The notes: generated by a model from the letters alone, not told the origin. DNA of 64,000 bases from Aquimarina sp042434915 (GCF_042434915.1 NZ_CP170198.1:3534001-3598000), one strand, 5' to 3'; positions 6,865-16,895 are shown, numbered from the stretch's first letter. Program-made: numbers and translations.

Positions 6865-9501
6865 ATGAAATCTCAAGAAATTAGAAATACATTTTTAGAA
6901 TTTTTTACTTCAAAACAGCATACAATTGTCCCCTCGGCTCCAATGGTTATAAAGGATGATCCAACTTTGATGTTTACTAATGCGGGGATGAATCAATTTA
7001 AAGAGTATTTTTTAGGTAATGGTATCCCAAAAAATAATCGCTTAACAGACACGCAGAAATGTCTGCGAGTGAGTGGGAAACATAATGATCTTGAAGAGGT
7101 TGGTATGGATACGTATCACCATACGATGTTCGAAATGTTGGGTAACTGGAGTTTTGGAGATTATTTTAAAAAAGAAGCGATCCACTGGGCTTGGGAACTT
7201 TTGACCGACGTATTTAAAATTGATAAGGATATTTTATATGTTTCCGTTTTCGAAGGTGCAAAAGAAGATGGTTTAGGCATGGATCAAGAAGCGTACGATT
7301 TATGGAAAGCTATTGTGCCCGAAGAGCGAATTATCATGGGTAATAAAAAAGATAACTTCTGGGAAATGGGAGATCAGGGACCATGCGGACCTTGTTCTGA
7401 AATACATGTGGATATACGATCACCCCAAGAAAAGGCTAAAATTCCTGGACGTGATTTGGTAAATGCTGATCATCCTCAGGTAGTCGAAATCTGGAATCTG
7501 GTTTTTATGCAGTTTAACCGTAAAGCAGATGGATCTCTAGACAAACTCCCCGCGCAACATGTTGATACTGGTATGGGATTTGAACGCTTATGTATGGTGC
7601 TGCAGGGACAACAATCCAACTATGATACCGATGTGTTTACGCCGCTTATCAGAGAAATTGAGACAATAACTAATGCCAAATATAATAAGGATAGTGATCC
7701 ACGTAAAAATGATGGTAAGGTGAGTGTAGCGATTCGTGTAATTGCAGATCATTTAAGAGCAGTTTCTTTTTCTATAGCAGATGGTCAGTTACCTAGTAAT
7801 ACTGGAGCAGGCTATGTGATTCGTAGAATTTTACGTCGTGCAATACGGTATGGTTTTACGTTTTTAAATACTAAAGAACCTTTTATATATAAGTTGATAG
7901 AAACGTTAAGTGCTCAAATGAGCGATGCATTTCCCGAACTTAAATCTCAAAAAAACCTAATAACCAATGTAATCCGTGAAGAAGAACAATCTTTCTTACG
8001 TACCTTGGATCAAGGATTGTCTCTCTTGGATACTGTCATTGCTAATACTAAAGATAAGATGGTATCTGGCAAAGAAGCATTTGAATTATATGACACCTAC
8101 GGATTTCCAATAGATTTGACAGCTTTAATTCTTGGTGAACAAGGCTATGCTTTAGACGAAGCAGGTTTTGCAGCAGAGTTACAAAAACAAAAGGATAGAT
8201 CCAGAGCAGCATCCAAAGTATCTGCAGGGGATTGGAATATTTTACAAACGAATCAACCAGAGACTTTTGTTGGGTATGATACGCTAACATCGGCCGTACA
8301 AATCACACGATATAGAAAAGTACAAAGTCAAAAAGATGGTGCGCTGTATCAAATCGTATTGGATAAAACTCCTTTCTATCCCGAAGGTGGAGGGCAGGTA
8401 GGAGATAAAGGGTACCTAGAGGCTGCTAACGGAGATGTTGTTTACATAATTGATACCAAAAAAGAAAATAATCTTATTATACATATAACCAAAAGTCTAC
8501 CCGATGCTATAGATGCTACCTTTAACGCAGTTGTCGACTCAAAGCAACGGGGTCGAACAGCTGCAAATCACACTGCAACCCATTTATTGCATCAAGCCCT
8601 ACGATCGGTACTGGGCACCCATGTCGAACAAAAAGGTTCTATGGTGCATAGCGGAAATCTACGTTTTGATTTTTCTCATTTTGCCAAAGTTACTGCAGAA
8701 GAGTTAAAAGAGGTTGAAGATTTTGTAAACGCTAGAATAAGAGAGGGTTTGTCCTTAGAGGAACAACGAGGTATTTCATACGACCAAGCTATTAAAGAAG
8801 GAGCAATTGCATTATTTGGAGAAAAGTATGGAGATGAGGTAAGAGCTATTCGTTTTGGAGACTCTATGGAGCTTTGTGGTGGTACTCATGTACAAAACAC
8901 AAGTGCTATATGGCATTTTAAAATAGTATCAGAGGGTGCAGTAGCTGCTGGGATTAGGCGTATTGAAGCGATTACACAAGATGCTGCAAAAGAATATTTC
9001 ACCTCACAATCAGACGCCTTTTCTGAAATTAAAAAAGTGCTTAAGAATGCCAAGGATCCAGTAAAAGCAATCCATACCTTGCAAGAAGAAAATACGCAAC
9101 TTAAAAAACAGATGGAATCACTGCTTAAAGATAAAGCAAGAAATCTCAAAAGTGAACTCAAACTCGAATTTGAAGAAATCAATGGAGTCAAATTTTTAGC
9201 AAAAGCAGTAGATCTTGATGCAGCAGGGATTAAAGATCTTTCTTTTGAGTTAGGTGGAGAGATTGAAGATGTAGTTATAGTCTTGGGGACGGTATATGAT
9301 GGCAAAGCTCTGTTGTCATGTTATATATCCAAACCTTTAGTCGAGGTAAAAGCGTTAAATGCAGGTAAGATTGTTAGAGAACTTGGTAGGTTTATTCAAG
9401 GAGGAGGAGGAGGACAACCATTCTTTGCTACAGCAGGAGGTAAAAACCCGCAGGGTATCAACGAGGCTTTAGAGCACGCCAAACAAGTTGTTTTTAATTA
9501 G
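6865..9501 (+). CDS. alaS: Alanine--tRNA ligase
   Basis: The 878-residue enzyme charges tRNA-Ala. The class II catalytic domain is N-terminal (FTNAGMNQFKEYFLG, then the GNWSFGDYFK block). The editing domain carries the zinc motifs HTATHLLH and CGGTH. The C-Ala domain ends with the glycine-rich GRFIQGGGGGQPFFATAGG. The length is normal for the family and all parts are present. The window's rRNA operon encodes a tRNA-Ala (TGC) substrate. Confidence 0.98.
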   Translation: MKSQEIRNTFLEFFTSKQHTIVPSAPMVIKDDPTLMFTNAGMNQFKEYFLGNGIPKNNRLTDTQKCLRVSGKHNDLEEVGMDTYHHTMFEMLGNWSFGDYFKKEAIHWAWELLTDVFKIDKDILYVSVFEGAKEDGLGMDQEAYDLWKAIVPEERIIMGNKKDNFWEMGDQGPCGPCSEIHVDIRSPQEKAKIPGRDLVNADHPQVVEIWNLVFMQFNRKADGSLDKLPAQHVDTGMGFERLCMVLQGQQSNYDTDVFTPLIREIETITNAKYNKDSDPRKNDGKVSVAIRVIADHLRAVSFSIADGQLPSNTGAGYVIRRILRRAIRYGFTFLNTKEPFIYKLIETLSAQMSDAFPELKSQKNLITNVIREEEQSFLRTLDQGLSLLDTVIANTKDKMVSGKEAFELYDTYGFPIDLTALILGEQGYALDEAGFAAELQKQKDRSRAASKVSAGDWNILQTNQPETFVGYDTLTSAVQITRYRKVQSQKDGALYQIVLDKTPFYPEGGGQVGDKGYLEAANGDVVYIIDTKKENNLIIHITKSLPDAIDATFNAVVDSKQRGRTAANHTATHLLHQALRSVLGTHVEQKGSMVHSGNLRFDFSHFAKVTAEELKEVEDFVNARIREGLSLEEQRGISYDQAIKEGAIALFGEKYGDEVRAIRFGDSMELCGGTHVQNTSAIWHFKIVSEGAVAAGIRRIEAITQDAAKEYFTSQSDAFSEIKKVLKNAKDPVKAIHTLQEENTQLKKQMESLLKDKARNLKSELKLEFEEINGVKFLAKAVDLDAAGIKDLSFELGGEIEDVVIVLGTVYDGKALLSCYISKPLVEVKALNAGKIVRELGRFIQGGGGGQPFFATAGGKNPQGINEALEHAKQVVFN

Positions 9502-9558
9502 AATTTTTGTAAAAGCAAAATTTCACTATTGTTTTAAAACCTACAAATAGTCGTATCT

Positions 9559-10506
9559 ATGAATTTACAAACAAAAATTTCTTTATATCCTCAAGATCCT
9601 AAAATCGATTACAATAAGAATATAATGGCTTTAGGCTCTTGTTTTGCCGATAATATTGGAGAAAGATTTGCCTATTATAAATTTCAAGCACTTGTAAACC
9701 CTTTTGGTATTTTATTTCATCCAAAAGCTATAGAAACTTTTTTATGGATGACTACTCAGGACGAGCGTTATGTAGCAACTGACCTCTTTAACTTTAACGA
9801 TCGTTGGCATTGTTTTGATGCACACTCAAAAGTTACTTCAACTAGTCAAGATGAGCTTTTGGAAATACTTAATTCTAAATTGATTGAGTCAAAGGCGCAT
9901 CTTCAAAAATCTACTCATATTTTTATAACCCTTGGTACTGCTTGGGTGTACCGTCTCAAAGCAATGGATATGATCGTAGCTAATTGTCATAAAATTCCAC
10001 AAAAAGAGTTTGATAAAGAGTTATTATCGGTAGAAGAGGTAGAACAATGCATTCAAAATTGTCTGCACTTTATTCGAAGTGTAAACCCACAATGTAACAT
10101 AATATTTACGGTTTCGCCTGTGCGCCACAGCAAAGACGGATTTGTCGAAAATAACAGAAGTAAGGCGCATCTGTTAACCGCGATACATAATGTAGTAAGT
10201 CAAGAAGAGAGAGTAAACTATTTTCCTGCTTATGAAATCGTAATGGACGAACTAAGAGATTATCGTTTTTATAAGCCAGACATGTTACATCCTACAGAAA
10301 CTGCAATCCAATACGTATGGGAACGATTTATGGAAGTCTGGATTGATGAAAAAACACTTATAACTATGGGTAAAATTGAAGAGATTCAACGAGGGATCGC
10401 CCATCGTCCTTTTCAACCTAATAGCAAGCAACATCAAATATTTCTTCAAAATTTGGAAGAAAAGAAAAGATTGTTAAAACAAGAGTTTAGTTTCTTATCC
10501 TTTTAA
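9559..10506 (+). CDS. GSCFA domain protein
   Basis: The 315-residue protein opens with the signature that names the family (ALGSCFADNIGERF, about 26-39). It continues with the SGNH-hydrolase-like blocks TLGTAWVYR and TVSPVRHSKDG, and a C-terminal DMLHPTETAIQYVWERF that would supply the Asp-x-x-His pair. The fold suggests an esterase or acyltransferase, but the substrate is not known for the family. Its last 12 bases overlap the end of the converging hydroxylase gene. Confidence 0.88.
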   Translation: MNLQTKISLYPQDPKIDYNKNIMALGSCFADNIGERFAYYKFQALVNPFGILFHPKAIETFLWMTTQDERYVATDLFNFNDRWHCFDAHSKVTSTSQDELLEILNSKLIESKAHLQKSTHIFITLGTAWVYRLKAMDMIVANCHKIPQKEFDKELLSVEEVEQCIQNCLHFIRSVNPQCNIIFTVSPVRHSKDGFVENNRSKAHLLTAIHNVVSQEERVNYFPAYEIVMDELRDYRFYKPDMLHPTETAIQYVWERFMEVWIDEKTLITMGKIEEIQRGIAHRPFQPNSKQHQIFLQNLEEKKRLLKQEFSFLSF

Positions 10507-12264
10507 AACTTCTTCTTTAACTTGAGCGATCGCCAAACCACCATTAATCAAATGTCGAATTTGAGGTCTTGCTTGCGCAATTTTGTGTAATCTTTCTTTT
10601 ATCAGCAAAGCAAAAGAAGGATCGCGGTCAACCACTAATTCATAAATTTCTAATGCCAAAAGCCATTCGTTAGGATACTGTTGTTCTAATAAATCAAATA
10701 CAGCTTCAAGTGAAAATTTAGAGTTTTTTCCATTTCTAATAGTACTTACCGAGAGGTATAGGTCATGTAAAGCTAACTCACTAGCACTATAGCTAGGTAT
10801 AGCAGATGATTTCTCGGGTTCGTGCGTAACGAGGTTAAAAGAATAATCATCTGCGGGTCCAGAAAATGCGGATATAATTTCTTTGCCAACAGCCAAGTCA
10901 AACGTTCCATACTCAGGTTTAAAAAGTACCTCATCCTTATATTTAATAGTACACTCACTAAATTGGATTAAGATAAGTTCTCCCTTAATATTACGTATTC
11001 CTGTTATGTTTAATCCAGCGATGGTAATGCCACTCTCAAATTCAAATTCAATATATTCTCCATCATAAAAATGATATGCCTTTAAATCTCTAGGTGACAT
11101 ATTTTCTATGGCAAGGTTTATGCCTTTTAGCTTCCCAAGAGGAGATCTAAAACCATTAGGATGTTGGTCAATACCATGACCGGTAACTTCTTTTTCACGA
11201 TAGGCCAAGGCTGTTGGTCCTGTTGTCTCAAAATAAATTACCTCGTTATCTTCATTCTTGAGCATACGTGTAAAAACACCTGATACTTGCAGGCCTGTAC
11301 TTAGCTCAATAGTCCCTAAATTTTCAGATTCTATTAGTTTTGCTAATCCTCGATGGCCTCCTTTACGCAGTGCCATAGTATTTGCAAATTCTTCGAGTAC
11401 TTGACTCAAATATGCAAAATCGGGTGTAACAAAGAGCTGAGGTTGGGGTTTTGTGATATCAAAATCTTGAAAAGCAGCTTCTGGCGAATATGGTAGCTTT
11501 TGCACCTTATCGGTCATACACCATTCACTCTCACCAATTGATGAAAGTAAACCAGCTCCATAAATTTTAGGATTTTCAACAGTTCCAATTAGTCCATACT
11601 CAACAGTCCACCAATGTAAATTACGTAACAAAGCCATTTCTGAAGGTTCACTTTTCTCGTTTTGTAAGGCAATAATCTTGGCTTCAGTATCGTCAATCAA
11701 GGCTTGATGCTGCTCTTTTGATTCTTTTAGGATAGACAGTAAACGCACCGCCTCGTACATTTCATAATCTTTTTTTGATGATATGGCTTTAGAGCCAATT
11801 TTACCAAAACGTCTCAAATATTCTGCATAATCAGGATTAGCTATAATTGGAGCATGTCCCGCCGCTTCATGAATGATATCTGGAGCAGGTGTATACTCAA
11901 TATTTTCCAATTGTCGAATATCTGATGCAATAACCAAAATGTTATAGGCTTGAAACTCCATAAAAGCATTAGGTGGGATAAAGCCATCTACCGCAACAGC
12001 AGCCCATCCAATTTCTTTCAAAATACGATTCATTCCATACATACTTGGTATGGTGTCTACAGAAATCCCGGTTTGTTTTAATCCTTCCAAATAAGAGTGG
12101 TGTGCTACTTTTTGAAGCGTTTGGATATTTTTACGCATAACATAGCGCCAAACAGCTTGATTGATCGGGGTGTAGTTATCATAATTTTGTGGCTTCACAA
12201 ATTGAACTAAATGTGGCGGAAGCTTATCTATCAATGGGTTTGATGGAATAGTGTTAGTAGACAT
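10495..12264 (-). CDS. Aromatic amino acid (phenylalanine 4-) hydroxylase, long form
   Basis: The pterin-dependent, iron(II) monooxygenase turns phenylalanine into tyrosine. The iron ligands are visible: His132 and His137 in IIHEAAGHAP, and Glu222 in WWTVEYGLIG. Catalytic sequence spans about 90-340. At 589 residues it is far longer than the usual bacterial enzyme of about 260-300. The extra 240-residue C-terminal part has no family I can name, and there is no N-terminal ACT domain. Long versions are known in Bacteroidetes. The gene is divergent from the paa repressor, so one intergenic region of about 160 bases could link phenylalanine use to the phenylacetate cluster. Confidence 0.9.
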   Translation of the reverse strand: MSTNTIPSNPLIDKLPPHLVQFVKPQNYDNYTPINQAVWRYVMRKNIQTLQKVAHHSYLEGLKQTGISVDTIPSMYGMNRILKEIGWAAVAVDGFIPPNAFMEFQAYNILVIASDIRQLENIEYTPAPDIIHEAAGHAPIIANPDYAEYLRRFGKIGSKAISSKKDYEMYEAVRLLSILKESKEQHQALIDDTEAKIIALQNEKSEPSEMALLRNLHWWTVEYGLIGTVENPKIYGAGLLSSIGESEWCMTDKVQKLPYSPEAAFQDFDITKPQPQLFVTPDFAYLSQVLEEFANTMALRKGGHRGLAKLIESENLGTIELSTGLQVSGVFTRMLKNEDNEVIYFETTGPTALAYREKEVTGHGIDQHPNGFRSPLGKLKGINLAIENMSPRDLKAYHFYDGEYIEFEFESGITIAGLNITGIRNIKGELILIQFSECTIKYKDEVLFKPEYGTFDLAVGKEIISAFSGPADDYSFNLVTHEPEKSSAIPSYSASELALHDLYLSVSTIRNGKNSKFSLEAVFDLLEQQYPNEWLLALEIYELVVDRDPSFALLIKERLHKIAQARPQIRHLINGGLAIAQVKEEVLKG

Positions 12265-12422
12265 ATTGGTAAATTATTCGATCCTGTAAACAAAGGCAAA
12301 ATTTAGAGCTTTATTTTTACATTTTATACACTTTTGGCCTAGTAATTTGTACCAAGTTACATCGGTATTATGCAAATCTGATTTTAAAAGTTATTTTTGA
12401 AGAGTAGACAAGTACGTAACGC

Positions 12423-12992
12423 ATGAAACCAGAAAGTAGAAAAGAAGAAATTATTAAAGCAGCAGCAATATTGTTTAAAGAAAAAGGGTATAGTGCCGTA
12501 ACAATGCGGGACTTGGCAAGTGCTATGGGGATTAAGGCAGCGAGTTTATATAACCATATTCAATCAAAACAAGAAATCCTCTCTGATATCATCATTAGCC
12601 TAGCAGAAGAGTTTTCTATGGGAATTAATGCTATCAACGCCTCAACAAACAATGCTATACAAAAATTAGAGAAAATAATAGAGTTGCATATTGACGTAAC
12701 CCTGCGCAATGCAGAGGGGTTAGCGTCTCTTAATAATGATTGGATGCATCTCGAAGAGAACAATCTCCTGTACTACGAGAAGATGCGTAGAGAATACGAA
12801 GATATTTTTAGAGAAATCGTTAAAAAGGGGATTAGAAATGGCGATATCAAAACATTTGATGTAGAGATCATAGTATTTTCGACATTATCAACGCTTAGAA
12901 CCCTGTACTTATGGTATCCTAAACAAAAAAAAATCAATCCAGAGCTACTCAAACACGATATGATTACGGTGCTATTAAAAGGGTTAGTTTAA
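12423..12992 (+). CDS. TetR/AcrR family repressor, probable regulator of the paa cluster
   Basis: The 189-residue protein has an N-terminal TetR helix-turn-helix (about 8-55: AAAILFKEKGYSAVTMRDLA, then IKAASLYNHIQSKQEIL) and an all-helical ligand domain. It stands directly before paaE in the same direction. A 9-base-arm palindrome in the 94-base gap overlaps the promoter. TetR-type PaaR proteins in other bacteria are released by phenylacetyl-CoA; the same is inferred here. A -7-like TATTTTTG is at 12392-12399. Confidence 0.88.
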   Translation: MKPESRKEEIIKAAAILFKEKGYSAVTMRDLASAMGIKAASLYNHIQSKQEILSDIIISLAEEFSMGINAINASTNNAIQKLEKIIELHIDVTLRNAEGLASLNNDWMHLEENNLLYYEKMRREYEDIFREIVKKGIRNGDIKTFDVEIIVFSTLSTLRTLYLWYPKQKKINPELLKHDMITVLLKGLV

Positions 12993-13025
12993 AAATCGAG
13001 ATACTGGTAAATTAACAATCAAAAT

Positions 13026-13056
13026 TTGTTTTTAAAACTAACAAACGTTAGTTTTG
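13026..13056 (+). promoter_or_regulatory. paaE promoter overlapped by a palindromic operator
   Basis: TTG at 13026-13028 and TAGTTTTG at 13049-13056 (20 bases between) form a Bacteroidetes promoter. A perfect inverted repeat, AAAACTAAC (13034-13042) and GTTAGTTTT (13047-13055) with four bases between, covers the spacer and -7 element. This is the expected position for repression by the adjacent TetR protein. Confidence 0.65.
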
Positions 13057-13086
13057 TTATAAATTAAACGTACTTGATTAAAATTT

Positions 13087-14160
13087 ATGCAAACATTTTA
13101 TAAAGTCAAAGTAGCTGATGCTCAAAAAGAAACAAAGGATTGTACCTCAATAACTTTTGATATACCAGCTGCTTTAAAAGAAAAATTTTCTTACAAACAA
13201 GGTCAATACTTGACGTTAAAGGCAATTATTAATAATGAAGAGGTGCGTCGCTCGTATTCTTTATGTTCTAGTCCAGTAGAGGACATGTGGCAAGTTGCTA
13301 TTAAGAAAATTAATGGAGGTGTTTTTTCTTCATTTGCGTGTAATGAGCTTAACGTTGGTGATGAAATTGAAGTGTTGCCACCCAATGGTAATTTTTATAC
13401 AGAGGTTGATGCGACCAAAGCAAAAAGCTACATCGTATTTGCTGCGGGTAGTGGGATTACTCCTATTTTATCCATTATAAAGACACATTTGGCAATGGAG
13501 CCCAACAGTACGTTTAAGCTCTTTTATTTGAATCGTACGGCAAAATCGATTATCTTTAAAGAGGCGATTGAAGCATTGAGAAACAAATACTTCGGAAGAC
13601 TTGAAATTTTTTATTTTTTAACAAAAGAGCAACGGGATATTCCTCTATTGAATGGAAGATTTACTTCAGATAAATTAAAAGAAATTACGTCCAAGTTGAT
13701 GAATGTCTCTGAAGTGGATGAGTGCTTTATTTGCGGTCCCGAGGAAATGATATTTTTAATACGTGATACCTTGCAAGAAGCTGGATTGGACAAGAATAAA
13801 ATTCATTATGAATTATTTTTCTCAGGAGCAACCGATCAGGATAAAAAAAATGCAGCCAAAGCTATCGAACATAAATATGAAGGGACTCATGTAACCATTA
13901 TTGATGGAGGTAAAGAATTTCACTTTGATATGGGTGATGAGTACGATAATATTCTCGATGGAGCGCTTGCTGCAGGAGCAGATTTACCATTTGCATGTAA
14001 AGGTGGTGTTTGTAGTACCTGTAAGTGTAAAGTGGTAGATGGAGCCGTAGAGATGAAAATTAATTATGCTCTTGAAGAAGACGAGGTAGCCAAAGGATTG
14101 GTACTCTCTTGTCAAGCTGTTCCAACCACAGAAAAGGTAGTGGTTGATTTTGATGTATAA
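13087..14160 (+). CDS. paaE: Phenylacetyl-CoA 1,2-epoxidase, reductase subunit
   Basis: The 357-residue protein passes electrons from NADPH to the PaaA di-iron site. It has an FAD-binding barrel (RRSYSLCSSP, about 54-63), an NAD(P)-binding part (VFAAGSGITPILSI, about 118-131; FICGPEEMIF) and a C-terminal plant-type [2Fe-2S] ferredoxin domain with CKGGVCSTCKC and a later CQAVP. The order matches PaaE of E. coli. It is the first structural gene after the operator. Confidence 0.96.
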   Translation: MQTFYKVKVADAQKETKDCTSITFDIPAALKEKFSYKQGQYLTLKAIINNEEVRRSYSLCSSPVEDMWQVAIKKINGGVFSSFACNELNVGDEIEVLPPNGNFYTEVDATKAKSYIVFAAGSGITPILSIIKTHLAMEPNSTFKLFYLNRTAKSIIFKEAIEALRNKYFGRLEIFYFLTKEQRDIPLLNGRFTSDKLKEITSKLMNVSEVDECFICGPEEMIFLIRDTLQEAGLDKNKIHYELFFSGATDQDKKNAAKAIEHKYEGTHVTIIDGGKEFHFDMGDEYDNILDGALAAGADLPFACKGGVCSTCKCKVVDGAVEMKINYALEEDEVAKGLVLSCQAVPTTEKVVVDFDV

Positions 14161-14224
14161 AAAACTTATTGTTCTCAAATTTATGAAAGTAGAGCAATGC
14201 TAAATAATTTAATACGAAGATGTT

Positions 14225-15181
14225 ATGAGTGATAAAGAGATTAAAAATTTAGAAGAGATTTTTGAGCAACGTATTGCTCGTGATGAAAAAATTGAGCCCA
14301 AAGATTGGATGCCAGAGAAGTATCGTAAAACGCATATAAGACAAATATCTCAACATGCACATTCTGAAATTATTGGGATGTTGCCAGAAGGTAATTGGAT
14401 AACACGCGCACCCTCGTTACGACGCAAAGTAGCTTTATTGGCAAAAGTTCAAGACGAAGCTGGTCATGGATTGTATTTATACAGTGCTTGTGAAACACTG
14501 GGTATTTCAAGAGAAGAGTTGTACGAGCAATTACATTCTGGAAAAGCAAAATATTCTAGTATTTTTAACTACCCAACGATCACATGGGCCGATATGGGAG
14601 CTATTGGATGGTTGGTAGATGGTGCTGCAATTATCAATCAAGTACCGTTATGTAGTACTTCTTATGGACCGTATGCACGTGCGATGATTCGCGTTTGTAA
14701 AGAAGAGAGTTTTCACCAACGTCAAGGTTTTGAAATTATGATGAAACTTGCACAAGGTGCACCCGAGCAAAAAGAACTAGCGCAAGATGCACTAAACCGA
14801 TGGTGGTGGCCTTCACTTATGATGTTAGGTCCAACAGATGCCGAATCGGTACATACAGAGCAATCGATGAAATGGAAATTGAAACGTAAAACGAATGACG
14901 AATTGCGTCAACAATTTATCGATCAAACTGTGCCACAAGCAGAATTAATAGGGTTGACCATACCAGATCCAGACTTAAAATGGAATGAAGAACGTCAAAG
15001 CTATGATTTTGGCGAAATCAATTGGGATGAGTTTTGGCAAGTTGTCAAAGGTCATGGGCCATGTAATAAAGAAAGACTTTCTGCACGTGTTAATGCATGG
15101 GAAGAAGGCGCATGGGTACGCGATGCAGCAGTAGCATATGCCGAGAAACAAGAAAAAAACAAACTTAAACAAGCAATTTAA
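14225..15181 (+). CDS. paaA: Phenylacetyl-CoA 1,2-epoxidase, catalytic subunit PaaA
   Basis: The 318-residue ferritin-like di-iron oxygenase subunit epoxidises the ring of phenylacetyl-CoA. Metal-ligand helices are visible as VQDEAGHGLYLYSACETLG and CKEESFHQRQGFEI. The length matches PaaA elsewhere. It works as a PaaA/PaaC pair with PaaB, fed by PaaE. Ten bases separate it from paaB. Confidence 0.97.
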   Translation: MSDKEIKNLEEIFEQRIARDEKIEPKDWMPEKYRKTHIRQISQHAHSEIIGMLPEGNWITRAPSLRRKVALLAKVQDEAGHGLYLYSACETLGISREELYEQLHSGKAKYSSIFNYPTITWADMGAIGWLVDGAAIINQVPLCSTSYGPYARAMIRVCKEESFHQRQGFEIMMKLAQGAPEQKELAQDALNRWWWPSLMMLGPTDAESVHTEQSMKWKLKRKTNDELRQQFIDQTVPQAELIGLTIPDPDLKWNEERQSYDFGEINWDEFWQVVKGHGPCNKERLSARVNAWEEGAWVRDAAVAYAEKQEKNKLKQAI

Positions 15182-15191
15182 TAGCATACTC

Positions 15192-15473
15192 ATGAAAAAT
15201 TGGCCACTTTGGGAAATATTCGTAAGAAGTAAAAATGGATTAGAACACCGTCATTTTGGAAGTTTACATGCTGCTGATGCAGAAATGGCTTTAGAAAATG
15301 CGCGAGATGTGTATACACGTCGAAGCGAAGGTGTAAGTATATGGGTAGTTGAATCAAATAATATTACCGCTTCAAACCCAGAACATAATGGAGAATTATT
15401 TGAGCCTGCTCATGACAAAGTGTATAGGCATCCTACATTTTACGAGCTACCCGATGAGGTAAAGCATATGTAA
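15192..15473 (+). CDS. paaB: Phenylacetyl-CoA 1,2-epoxidase subunit PaaB
   Basis: The 93-residue subunit bridges PaaAC heterodimers in the epoxidase. The start at 15192 (MKNWPLWEIFVRSKNGLEH) matches the family; the frame is open further upstream into paaA but that part is not PaaB-like. The block HFGSLHAADAEMALENARDV is typical. Confidence 0.96.
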   Translation: MKNWPLWEIFVRSKNGLEHRHFGSLHAADAEMALENARDVYTRRSEGVSIWVVESNNITASNPEHNGELFEPAHDKVYRHPTFYELPDEVKHM

Positions 15474-15522
15474 ATACTTAGAATTAAAGATTAGTAGATG
15501 TACTTTTCTTTAATTTTATACT

Positions 15523-16338
15523 ATGCAATTATCAAGAATTAATATAATAGAATCACGTGCTAAAATGAAAATGAATACAACAGATACTTCCGAGGTTTTA
15601 ATTCAGTATATTTATGGAATTGCAGACAATGCTTTAATTCTTGGGCAACGATTATCAGAACTATGTGGACATGGGCCAAGCTTAGAAACGGATATAGCGG
15701 GAACAAATATAGCGTTGGACTTACTCGGGCAAACACGAAGTTACTATCAATATGCCGCACAGCTTAAAGGAGATGAAACGACCGAAGATGATATAGCATA
15801 TCTGCGTACCGAGCGAGAATATAAAAACGTACTACTTGTAGAACAACCCAATACTCATTTTGGATATGTGATTGCGCGGCAATTTTTATATGATGTTTTT
15901 CACGTCTTAGTCTTAGAAGCCTTACAAAATAGCACAGATCTTACACTAGCCGCTATCGCCAAAAAAAGTATCAAAGAAGTTCGTTACCATCAACGATTTT
16001 CTTCAGATTGGATCAAAAGACTTGGAGACGGGACACCTGAGAGTCATAATAAAATTCAAGAAGCTATGGATACTTTATGGACTTATACAGATGAGTTATT
16101 TCATATGACCGAAGCAGATATTAAGGCTGTAGAGATGGGGATTGGTGTAGATGTAAGTGTACTTAAAAACGACTACTACACACGTGTGCGTGATATTTTA
16201 GAACGCTCAACCTTACAAATTCCTGAAATGAAATGGTTTCAAAAAGGGGGTAAACAAGGAATCCATACCGAGCATATGGGATATTTACTTGCAGATTTAC
16301 AATACATGCAGCGCACCTATCCAGGTATGAAATGGTGA
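15523..16338 (+). CDS. paaC: Phenylacetyl-CoA 1,2-epoxidase structural subunit PaaC
   Basis: This is the ferritin-like, non-catalytic partner of PaaA. The family block NALILGQRLSELCGHGP and the later RYHQRFSSDWIKRLGDGT are clear. From the ATG at 15523 the protein has 271 residues. The Met codons at 15565 or 15571 would give about 255, closer to the usual PaaC length and to where homology begins, so the true start may be there. Confidence 0.95.
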   Translation: MQLSRINIIESRAKMKMNTTDTSEVLIQYIYGIADNALILGQRLSELCGHGPSLETDIAGTNIALDLLGQTRSYYQYAAQLKGDETTEDDIAYLRTEREYKNVLLVEQPNTHFGYVIARQFLYDVFHVLVLEALQNSTDLTLAAIAKKSIKEVRYHQRFSSDWIKRLGDGTPESHNKIQEAMDTLWTYTDELFHMTEADIKAVEMGIGVDVSVLKNDYYTRVRDILERSTLQIPEMKWFQKGGKQGIHTEHMGYLLADLQYMQRTYPGMKW

Positions 16339-16394
16339 TAAGTCCATTAAGCAAGCCGACTACCCTGTTGAATTAAGAACTAGCGTTACAATCA

Positions 16395-16895
16395 ATGACA
16401 TCAATACAACAACATATCGCAGCAGATTTAATTTCGATATTAGAAAAAGTTTCTGATCCAGAAATTCCTGTCTTATCAATTATGGATATGGGAGTTGTAC
16501 GCACTGCAAAATACGTTGGAGATATAGTAGCGGTAGAGATCACACCCACCTACAGTGGTTGTCCAGCAATGGATGTTATAGGAGATGATATTATTGCTGC
16601 CTTTGCCAAAAAAAATATCGAAGCCAAAGTTTCACTCGTACTCTCACCAGCGTGGACTACCGATTGGATTACCGAGAGAGGTAGAAAAGCGTTAGAAGCG
16701 TACGGAATTGCTGCTCCATTAGACGAGGTAGCAGATAAACAAGTACTTTTAGGGGATAAGCGCTTAGTAAAATGCACCAATTGTGGATCTACTAATACTA
16801 AAATGGTAAGTCAATTTGGCTCGACAGCATGCAAAGCATTATTCAAATGCGACGATTGTCAAGAACCATTTGATTATTTCAAATGCTTAAAATAA
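16395..16895 (+). CDS. paaD: PaaD, iron-sulfur maturation protein for the epoxidase
   Basis: The 166-residue protein has an N-terminal MIP18/SufT-like (DUF59) domain (VSDPEIPVLSIMDMGVVR; TPTYSGCPAMDVI). Its C-terminal zinc-ribbon has two Cys-x-x-Cys pairs (CTNCGS and CDDCQEPF) plus Cys near the end. PaaD is needed for an active epoxidase, most likely to build its iron-sulfur cluster. It lies 56 bases after paaC. Confidence 0.95.
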   Translation: MTSIQQHIAADLISILEKVSDPEIPVLSIMDMGVVRTAKYVGDIVAVEITPTYSGCPAMDVIGDDIIAAFAKKNIEAKVSLVLSPAWTTDWITERGRKALEAYGIAAPLDEVADKQVLLGDKRLVKCTNCGSTNTKMVSQFGSTACKALFKCDDCQEPFDYFKCLK

